Of a DNA stretch of 11,772 nucleotides, positions 7,045-11,772 are shown in pieces. How positions within the stretch are numbered: the first letter of the stretch is position 1; each line of letters opens with the position of its first letter. This DNA comes from an uncultured Collinsella sp. (GTDB lineage Bacteria > Actinomycetota > Coriobacteriia > Coriobacteriales > Coriobacteriaceae), in NCBI GenBank assembly GCA_900545835.1, contig URBB01000065.1:1-11772 (forward strand), written 5' to 3'. A program made the translations under genes and the position numbers. The notes beneath the pieces were generated by a model that was not told where the DNA came from, ran no database searches, and saw nothing but the letters and a program-made list of their open reading frames with translations.

Positions 7045-7147
7045 GGGGACCAAAGCACCGCACCTTGCCGCTCAATCGTCGCTCGCGTACCTTAAGTACG
7101 CTTCGCTCCTCTTTCGTGGCAATCTGCGGCACTTTGACCCCTTAGAC
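7039..7147. repeat. 109-bp imperfect palindrome overlapping the deformylase-like stop codon
   Basis: The outer arms GTCTAAGGGG (7039-7048) and CCCCTTAGAC (7138-7147) are perfect 10-bp complements. Pairing continues inward in blocks: CAAAG/CTTTG (7051-7055, 7132-7136), CCGCA/TGCGG (7058-7062, 7125-7129) and TTGCC/GGCAA (7065-7069, 7118-7122), separated by small internal loops. The central loop holds its own hairpin, GCGTAC with GTACGC (7085-7090, 7096-7101). That makes 25 paired positions in the outer stem. No U-run follows, so it is not a simple terminator. The arrangement suggests a REP-like or other dispersed palindromic element; copy number could not be tested here. Confidence 0.75.
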
Positions 7148-7188
7148 GACCTGCGGGGTTAACTTGGTTGAGTTTATCCTGCTTGAAT

Positions 7189-7230
7189 AGTCCGGGCGTG
7201 ACATTGTTGTCATGTCCGGGCTTTTGTGTT
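7189..7230 (+). terminator. Terminator-like hairpin between the deformylase-like gene and bile salt hydrolase
   Basis: A 15-bp stem with three G-T pairs (7189-7203 with 7208-7222) and a TTGT loop is followed by TTTTGTGTTT. It lies 145 bp after the upstream stop and 59 bp before the bile salt hydrolase start. It can terminate the upstream transcript. If the hydrolase promoter lies before it, it would act as a leader attenuator. I found no strong promoter on either side to decide. Confidence 0.72.
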
Positions 7231-7278
7231 TAGCGCCTCTTTGTTTGGTGACAATGAACTTAGCAAGAAAGTGAAGCT

Positions 7279-7284
7279 AGGAGG
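7279..7284 (+). promoter_or_regulatory. Ribosome binding site fixing the bile salt hydrolase start
   Basis: A full-consensus AGGAGG lies 4 bases before the ATG at 7289. This start places cysteine at position 2, as the enzyme family requires, and excludes the in-frame ATG at 7226. Confidence 0.9.
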
Positions 7285-7288
7285 CGCC

Positions 7289-8254
7289 ATGTGTACGAGC
7301 ATTCGATTTACCGATAATTCTGGCCACATGTATCTGGGCCGCAACCTCGACTGGAGCTTTGACTACGGCCAACAGGTTCGCGTGATGCCGCGCGGGTTTC
7401 ACATTCCGTATTCGTTTATCGACGACGCGACAGCGGCACACGCGGTGATCGGTATGTGCATCGATTACAAGAACTATCCCATGTTTTTCGATTGCGGTAA
7501 CGATGCGGGTCTGGCTGTGGCGGGGCTCAACTTTCCCGGCTATGCCGAGTATGCCGAGGGCCCGGTTGATGGAAAGACCAATATCGCGGCCTATGAGTTT
7601 CCCCTGTGGGTGGCGTCGACGTTCTCGACGGTCGACGAGGTCGAGGCTGCGCTGCGCGATACGGTGATTGTCGCCAAATCTGCAGGAGAGGGGCTGGGCG
7701 TGTCGCTGCTCCATTGGATTATCGGCGACAGCCAGCGTAGCATCGTGGTCGAGATGATGGCTGACGGCCTGCATGTATACGACGATCCGGTCGACACCCT
7801 TGCCAATCAGCCCACCTTCCCGTGGCACATGGAAAACCTGCGCACCTATATCACGGCCACAAGCGATTTTCCGCAGACGGCGACATGGCGTGGCGCCGAG
7901 CTCAAGCCCTATGGCGCGGGTGCCGGCATGCGCGGTATTCCGGGTGACTGCTATTCGCCGAGCCGTTTTGTAAAGGCGGCGTACCTCAATGCCAATTACC
8001 CGCAAAAGGAGAGCGAGACCGAAAACGTCGTCCGCATGTTCCGTTCACTCGAGGGCGTGGTGATGATTGAGGGGGCGTCCAGGATGGGCGATGGCAAGTT
8101 CGAGAAGACTATCTATACCGGATGCTTTAGCGCGCGCACGGGCAATTATTACTACGCGATGTATGGGGATCCGTCGATTCGCTACGTGAGCCTGATGGAT
8201 GCCGAGGGCGCAAGCCCCGATAGGCTCGTGGTTCCCGAGCCGCGTCGTTCGTAG
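7289..8254 (+). CDS. bsh: Bile salt hydrolase (choloylglycine hydrolase, Ntn-type)
   Basis: A 321-residue enzyme (EC 3.5.1.24) that cleaves glycine or taurine from conjugated bile acids. It is an N-terminal nucleophile hydrolase: Met1 is removed to expose Cys2 (MCTSIRF). Other active-site residues known in the family are present: Arg18 and Asp21 in GRNLDWSF, Asn81 in AGLNFPGY, Asn173 in LANQPTF, and Arg226 in GIPGDCYSPSRF (216-227). The Asn81 context and the loop sequences favour bile salts over penicillin V, since penicillin acylases usually have Tyr at the Asn81 position. Many segments match my memory of the Bifidobacterium longum enzyme closely (GRNLDWSF, FDCxNxxGLAxAGLNFPGY, GDGxFExT). 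There is no signal peptide, as usual for this cytoplasmic family. The gene stands alone, with no bile-acid transporter or hydroxysteroid dehydrogenase adjacent. It ends 24 bases before a strong hairpin. Confidence 0.95.
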   Translation: MCTSIRFTDNSGHMYLGRNLDWSFDYGQQVRVMPRGFHIPYSFIDDATAAHAVIGMCIDYKNYPMFFDCGNDAGLAVAGLNFPGYAEYAEGPVDGKTNIAAYEFPLWVASTFSTVDEVEAALRDTVIVAKSAGEGLGVSLLHWIIGDSQRSIVVEMMADGLHVYDDPVDTLANQPTFPWHMENLRTYITATSDFPQTATWRGAELKPYGAGAGMRGIPGDCYSPSRFVKAAYLNANYPQKESETENVVRMFRSLEGVVMIEGASRMGDGKFEKTIYTGCFSARTGNYYYAMYGDPSIRYVSLMDAEGASPDRLVVPEPRRS

Positions 8255-8278
8255 CCGTTAGCTTTACTGCAATGCAAG

Positions 8279-8312
8279 GCGGCCCTGCGTCTCCCGTGAG
8301 ATGCAGGGCCGC
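8279..8312. terminator. Hairpin between convergent bile salt hydrolase and Kup genes
   Basis: A 15-bp stem, GCGGCCCTGC plus GTCTC (8279-8293) with its complement (8298-8312, one G-T pair), closes on a CCGT loop. It sits midway between the two converging stop codons. U-runs are weak on both sides (TGTCGTTGATTT on +), so it may rely on stem strength or act mainly as a shared 3' end. Confidence 0.75.
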
Positions 8313-8333
8313 TGTCGTTGATTTGTGACGTCG

Positions 8334-10583
8334 CTAGAAGTTGGCGTCGTTGAGTTGTTCGCTCTCGAGGCCGTCGAGCAGTTGCTGTTCGGGCGTATCG
8401 GCGACGCTCTCGAGCAACTCGGTGGGGTCGACGTTCATGTTCCTACCGGCTTCATTGCCGTTGACCAGGTCGTCCGAGAAGATATCGACTTCCATTTCCT
8501 CGGCCTCTTCAATCTGGATCTCGAGCGGCACCTGGGTGCGCACAAGTTTGACGGCCGGGCGCATGCGAGCAAAGAGCGGTACGTACTCAATGATGATGGC
8601 CGAGTTCTCGAGACCATACCAACGTGCCGGGCTTCCGCAGGCGCGGCGGACGGCGTACTTGATGGCCATGACGCGATGGTCGTTGCGGTTGATGTCCGTT
8701 TCGGGGGCAAGCATCTTGCGCAGCATACAAAAACGGAAGTCGCCCACGTTGCCGCGTGTCTCGTAGATGGAGTAGGTGTGATGCTGCGGCGGCAACTCAC
8801 CCGATGCCATCAGGTCGCCAACGATCTGGCGCAGGTAGGCGTTGATGCGTTGATTGACCTTAAAGCCCAGATCCAAGCGCACGCGGAATAGGAAGTCTGT
8901 GCCAAAGGTCTCGACGGAATACTCGTGCGTATAGGGCTCATCGGTGACATGCACGTTGATGAACCAGTATGCCTTGGCGCGCTTGGGATGCTTATCCAAG
9001 ATGGAGTAGAGCACGTCGCGGTCGAGCGTGAGCGGGTCGGGACTGTTGGTAAGGAACACCAGATTGTCGGCGAGCACGGGGTAGGTCTCGTCGTTGCGCA
9101 GGCGGCCGAGCTGGTCAATGTACTTGGAGACGGGCAGCAGGATCGTCTGCGTGCGCTCGATGGCGGTGCCGCGGCGCCACACGTACATAAGGCCAAACAG
9201 CAGCGAGGCCAAGAAGATCATCACATAGCCACCGTCAAAGAACATGGTGAGGCACGAAGCGAAGAAGCACAGCTCAATGGCACCAAAGAGCAGGGCGAAG
9301 ACGCAGGCACCCAGCTTGTGCTTGAGGATGCCGGCGATGTAGCTCGTCAAAAGCGTCGTGGTCATGAGCATGGTCACGGTAATGGCGAGGCCGTAGGCGC
9401 TTTCCATGCGCTCGGAGTTTTGGAACAGCAGCACGATGAAGATGCAGCCGACCCACATGATGTTGTTGACGAGCGGAATATAGAGCTGGCCCTTGGTGTC
9501 GCTGGGGTAGTGGATGCGCAGGTGCGGCATGAGATTGAGACGGGTTGCCTCGGATACCAGCGAGAACGAGCCGGTGATGAGCGCCTGCGAGGCGATGATG
9601 GCCGCTACGGCCGAAAGCACGATGGCAAAGGGGCGCAGGGGCTCGGGAAGCATCATATAGAACGGGTTGACGATATCCATCGCGAGCATCTGGGGATTGG
9701 AATTGTTGGCGAGCAGCCAAGCGCCCTGACCCAGATAGTTAAGGATGAGGGCTGCCTTTACGAACGGCCAGGATGCGTAAATGTTAGCCTTGCCCACGTG
9801 ACCCATGTCCGAATAGAGCGCCTCGGCGCCGGTCGTCGACAGGAAGACGAAGCCGAGCACCATGATGCCCGAGTGGTTGATGGGCGAGAACAGGAACATG
9901 ATGCCGCGGATGGGGTTGAGTGCGCGTAGGATGGACGGGTTGCCGAGCATGTTGAACAGGCCGGCGCCAGCCAAGAACAGGAACCACAGCGTCATGAGCG
10001 GGCCGAACAGCTTGCCGATCGACGAGGTGCCGGCGCGCTGCATGGCAAACAGGCCGCAGATAATGATGATGGTGATGATGATGACGTTGGTCTGGCCGTC
10101 ACCCAAAAGCGCATGGCCCCACTCGATAGTGCGCAAGCCCTCGATGGCCGTGGTAACCGTGACGGCGGGGGTGAGGATGCCGTCGGCGAGCAGCGCCGCG
10201 CCGCCGATCATGGCGGGAAGGATCAGCCACGGCGCCACTTTGCGCACCAAGCTAAACAGGGCGAAGATGCCGCCCTCGTTGTGGTTATCGGCCTTCATGG
10301 CGATAACCACGTACTTGACCGTGGTCACGAGCGTCATGGTCCAGATGACGAGCGAGAGCGCGCCCAGGATCATGTCCTCGCTGACGGTACCGATGCCGCC
10401 GTTGTTGGCGACGATTGATTTCATGGTATACATGGGGCTCGTGCCGATGTCGCCGTATACGACGCCGAGCGTTACGAGCAGCATGCCAGCGGAGAGGGGA
10501 ATGGCTCCATGCCCGCCTTGACCACGCTGGTCTTGGGGGCTTGCCTCCAGTTTGTTGTGTGCCACGTGGACTCCCTTAGACAT
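8334..10583 (-). CDS. kup: Kup-family potassium uptake protein
   Basis: A 749-residue low-affinity potassium/proton symporter of the KUP/HAK/KT family. About twelve membrane segments span residues 30-470, followed by a long cytosolic domain. Family hallmarks are VVYGDIGTSPMY (41-52), NHNEGGIFALF (100-110), ADGILTPAVTV (133-143) and STTGAEALYSDMGHVG (249-264). It is longer than E. coli Kup (622 residues), mainly from the cytosolic C-terminus, which ends in a Glu/Asp-rich tail from about 690 onward. In Lactococcus, Kup proteins are controlled by cyclic di-AMP; whether this domain binds it is unknown. The ATG at 10583 has AGGGG four bases upstream. A GTG at 10565 with AAGGGA six bases before it is an alternative start that would remove six residues. 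The AGGGG site can pair with CCCT just upstream in a 4-bp hairpin. I saw no ydaO-type cyclic di-AMP riboswitch in the 139-bp upstream gap. Confidence 0.94.
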   Translation of the reverse strand: MSKGVHVAHNKLEASPQDQRGQGGHGAIPLSAGMLLVTLGVVYGDIGTSPMYTMKSIVANNGGIGTVSEDMILGALSLVIWTMTLVTTVKYVVIAMKADNHNEGGIFALFSLVRKVAPWLILPAMIGGAALLADGILTPAVTVTTAIEGLRTIEWGHALLGDGQTNVIIITIIIICGLFAMQRAGTSSIGKLFGPLMTLWFLFLAGAGLFNMLGNPSILRALNPIRGIMFLFSPINHSGIMVLGFVFLSTTGAEALYSDMGHVGKANIYASWPFVKAALILNYLGQGAWLLANNSNPQMLAMDIVNPFYMMLPEPLRPFAIVLSAVAAIIASQALITGSFSLVSEATRLNLMPHLRIHYPSDTKGQLYIPLVNNIMWVGCIFIVLLFQNSERMESAYGLAITVTMLMTTTLLTSYIAGILKHKLGACVFALLFGAIELCFFASCLTMFFDGGYVMIFLASLLFGLMYVWRRGTAIERTQTILLPVSKYIDQLGRLRNDETYPVLADNLVFLTNSPDPLTLDRDVLYSILDKHPKRAKAYWFINVHVTDEPYTHEYSVETFGTDFLFRVRLDLGFKVNQRINAYLRQIVGDLMASGELPPQHHTYSIYETRGNVGDFRFCMLRKMLAPETDINRNDHRVMAIKYAVRRACGSPARWYGLENSAIIIEYVPLFARMRPAVKLVRTQVPLEIQIEEAEEMEVDIFSDDLVNGNEAGRNMNVDPTELLESVADTPEQQLLDGLESEQLNDANF

Positions 10584-10664
10584 CCGGCCCCTGCAAAGGG
10601 CAGCAGACCTTTATGCCATCTTTATACATATAAGAGCAGTTTGGCACATCGGGGTATTTTAGAC

Positions 10665-10688
10665 AATAATCCCCAGCTGAGGATTATT
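10665..10688. repeat. 24-bp palindrome upstream of kup
   Basis: AATAATCC (10665-10672) and GGATTATT (10681-10688) are perfect 8-bp complements. The central 8 bases contain CAGCTG, so the whole is a palindrome with one mismatched pair. It lies 82-105 bp before the kup start and 35-58 bp after the stop of the upstream permease gene. On the minus strand no U-run follows, so operator is as likely as terminator. A minus-strand TATAAA at 10621-10626 might be the kup -10 box, but its -35 is poor. Confidence 0.5.
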
Positions 10689-10722
10689 TATGTACGCAGG
10701 TAGCATTTCAAAGCAGGGGCTT

Positions 10723-11634
10723 TTAAGCACGTGCTGTTTGGGCTATGCCAGCCTTGGCGCCTGCGCGTTTGCCGGCGAATTCGCAAAAAATCGCGCCGCC
10801 GATGATAAGTGCGGCGCCCATCAGGCGGACCGGTGTTATGACTTCGCCCAAAAGGACGGCCGAGAACACGACGGCCGAAAGCGGCTCGAGGTAGCCGACG
10901 ACCGCAACGGTCTGGACGGGCAGCTTGGCGACAGCGCTAAAGTAGAGCAAGCAACCGATGCCGGTGTTGACGACGCCGAGCATGACGACGGCGCGCCAAT
11001 CAATACTGGCGGCGACGCCGGCGGACAGGAATGAGGGAGCGCCCTGCGTGATGAGCGTGAGGACCAGCGCGGTCACAAAGGCGGCGCTCACCTGGAGCGT
11101 GGAGTTCTCGAGACCTTCGATATGTGGCGCTCCCTTGCTGGCAATGACCATCAACGCGTAGCAGAAGGCCGAGGCGATGCCGCAAGCGATACCCGCAATG
11201 GGCATATTGCCGCCTAGACCTTGTGCCGCAATGAGAAAAGCACCACAGGCGACGGCGATAAAGCCGGCGATTTTGCTGCCGGTCAGCTTTTCGCCAAAGA
11301 TGAGCGGGGAGAGCGCCATGACGATGATGGGGCCGCAGTAGTACAGCAGCGAGGATACGCCGACGCCAATCGTCTGGTAGGCGCGGAACAGAAAAATCCA
11401 GCTGGCGCCCAGCGCGGCTCCCGAGAGGATGAGAGCCGCAGCTTCGCGGGGACGAGATGGCGCCTGCAGTTTATGACGTTGGGTGATGGCGAGGATGGTG
11501 ACAAGCGAGAGAGCGCCCAAAAACGTGCGTAGTAGCACGATATCGGAGCTCGGCAGCGCGATGGCAGCGGCGATGATGCCGTTGGAGCCAAACAATAGCA
11601 ATGCTGCTAAGTACGTAAACAGTCCGTTGTTCAT
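10723..11634 (-). CDS. EamA-domain DMT-superfamily permease
   Basis: A 303-residue inner-membrane transporter of the drug/metabolite transporter superfamily, with about ten membrane helices arranged as two EamA repeats. The ends of the repeats are recognisable as GEKLTGSKIAGFIAVACG (114-131) and GEVITPVRLMGAALIIGG (263-280), the usual G-E...G...GG signature. Family members export or import amino acids, purines or other small metabolites, and the substrate here cannot be predicted. The ATG at 11634 has GAGGGG upstream with a 10-base gap, a little long; a nearer ATG at 11644 is out of frame. The gene is on the same strand as kup and 139 bp upstream of it. They may be separate units, because a palindrome lies between. 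An operator-like inverted repeat stands 30 bp upstream of its start and beside a divergent promoter. Confidence 0.88.
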   Translation of the reverse strand: MNNGLFTYLAALLLFGSNGIIAAAIALPSSDIVLLRTFLGALSLVTILAITQRHKLQAPSRPREAAALILSGAALGASWIFLFRAYQTIGVGVSSLLYYCGPIIVMALSPLIFGEKLTGSKIAGFIAVACGAFLIAAQGLGGNMPIAGIACGIASAFCYALMVIASKGAPHIEGLENSTLQVSAAFVTALVLTLITQGAPSFLSAGVAASIDWRAVVMLGVVNTGIGCLLYFSAVAKLPVQTVAVVGYLEPLSAVVFSAVLLGEVITPVRLMGAALIIGGAIFCEFAGKRAGAKAGIAQTARA

Positions 11635-11663
11635 GCGCTGACATCCCCTCTATATCCGAGCAT

Positions 11664-11680
11664 GTTCACTATGGGTGAAC
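11664..11680. promoter_or_regulatory. Operator-like inverted repeat in the divergent region
   Basis: GTTCAC-TATGG-GTGAAC is a perfect 6-bp inverted repeat with a 5-base spacer. It lies 30 bp upstream of the EamA permease start and touches the -35 region of the + strand promoter described next. That placement suits a regulator acting on both directions. The regulator is not in the window. Confidence 0.45.
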
Positions 11681-11707
11681 TGACTTTAGAAGAAAAGCGA
11701 ATATAAT
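11680..11707 (+). promoter_or_regulatory. Outward-facing promoter at the right end
   Basis: A consensus -10 box TATAAT (11702-11707) stands 16 bases after CTGACT (11680-11685), which matches four of six -35 positions. It would drive a gene to the right that is cut off by the contig end. That gene may encode the regulator of the neighbouring EamA permease, but nothing of it is visible. Confidence 0.45.
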
Positions 11708-11725
11708 GCATGGATAGTATGAGAA

Positions 11726-11772
11726 CTGTCTCTTATACACATCTCCGAGCCCACGAGACCGGAGCCTATCTC
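11726..11772 (+). other. Illumina Nextera adapter, index and P7 start (artefact)
   Basis: Bases 11726-11744 are exactly the Tn5 mosaic end used by Nextera, CTGTCTCTTATACACATCT. Bases 11745-11759 are the Read 2 adapter continuation CCGAGCCCACGAGAC. The next eight bases, CGGAGCCT, sit where the i7 index belongs, and the final ATCTC is the start of the P7 flow-cell sequence. These 47 bases are untrimmed adapter read-through carried into the assembly, not a genomic mobile element. Genome sequence ends at 11725. Confidence 0.97.

Noticed and set aside
8925..9929. A 334-codon open frame on the + strand inside kup
   Set aside because: The opposite strand encodes conserved Kup motifs throughout. The + frame is rich in His, Glu and Gly in the pattern of reverse-complemented hydrophobic codons.
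10061..10086. A GAT/GATG-rich simple repeat
   Set aside because: It codes for an isoleucine-rich membrane helix of Kup on the minus strand and needs no other explanation.
1..11725. tRNA or rRNA genes, CRISPR arrays, insertion sequences, or toxin-antitoxin or defence genes
   Set aside because: None was recognised on reading both strands. Gaps between genes are short and contain only hairpins, palindromes and promoter-like sites.
11726..11744. A genuine Tn5/IS50 transposon end
   Set aside because: The mosaic end is followed by sequencing adapter, index and P7 sequence in library order, so it is an artefact.

Overview
The window looks like the right-hand end of a contig from a high-GC Gram-positive gut bacterium, most plausibly Collinsella or a close relative in Coriobacteriia. 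This is inferred from three things: GC-rich codon use, a bile salt hydrolase very like the bifidobacterial type, and a surface protein ending in an actinobacterial-style LAxTG sorting signal. No phylogenetic marker was available, so the genus is a guess. The last 47 bases (11726-11772) are Illumina Nextera adapter plus an index, not genome, so the biological sequence stops at 11725.

Layout, left to right. A methionine-synthase-like (MetE C-terminal type) gene enters from outside the window (2-736, +). A uracil/NCS2 permease follows (859-2193, +). A hairpin terminator at 2219-2256 separates it from a converging esterase (2255-2920, -). Upstream of the esterase on the same strand is a large secreted beta-helix surface protein with a C-terminal LAATG wall-anchor signal (3128-4912, -). 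A strong terminator at 5053-5093 closes the next minus-strand gene, an AzgA-type purine permease (5121-6431, -). A 193-bp divergent region separates it from a small peptide-deformylase-like gene (6625-7044, +) whose metal-binding motif has lost its catalytic glutamate. The stop codon of that gene lies inside a 109-bp imperfect palindrome (7039-7147), which is followed by a terminator-like hairpin (7189-7230). Next come a complete bile salt hydrolase (7289-8254, +), a shared convergent hairpin (8279-8312), a Kup potassium transporter with an extended C-terminus (8334-10583, -), and an EamA/DMT permease (10723-11634, -). The right end carries an operator-like palindrome and a promoter pointing out of the window.

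How the genes relate. Most are single-gene units for nutrient uptake and host interaction: pyrimidine and purine base uptake, methionine or methyl-group metabolism, potassium uptake, bile acid deconjugation, and a wall-anchored surface protein. Five of the nine genes encode membrane transporters or a wall-anchored protein. I see no phage, transposase, toxin-antitoxin, defence or CRISPR locus. No gene cluster here amounts to a new multi-gene system. The most unusual items are the motif-degenerate deformylase, the palindrome overlapping its stop codon, the LAATG surface protein, and the adapter at the contig end.
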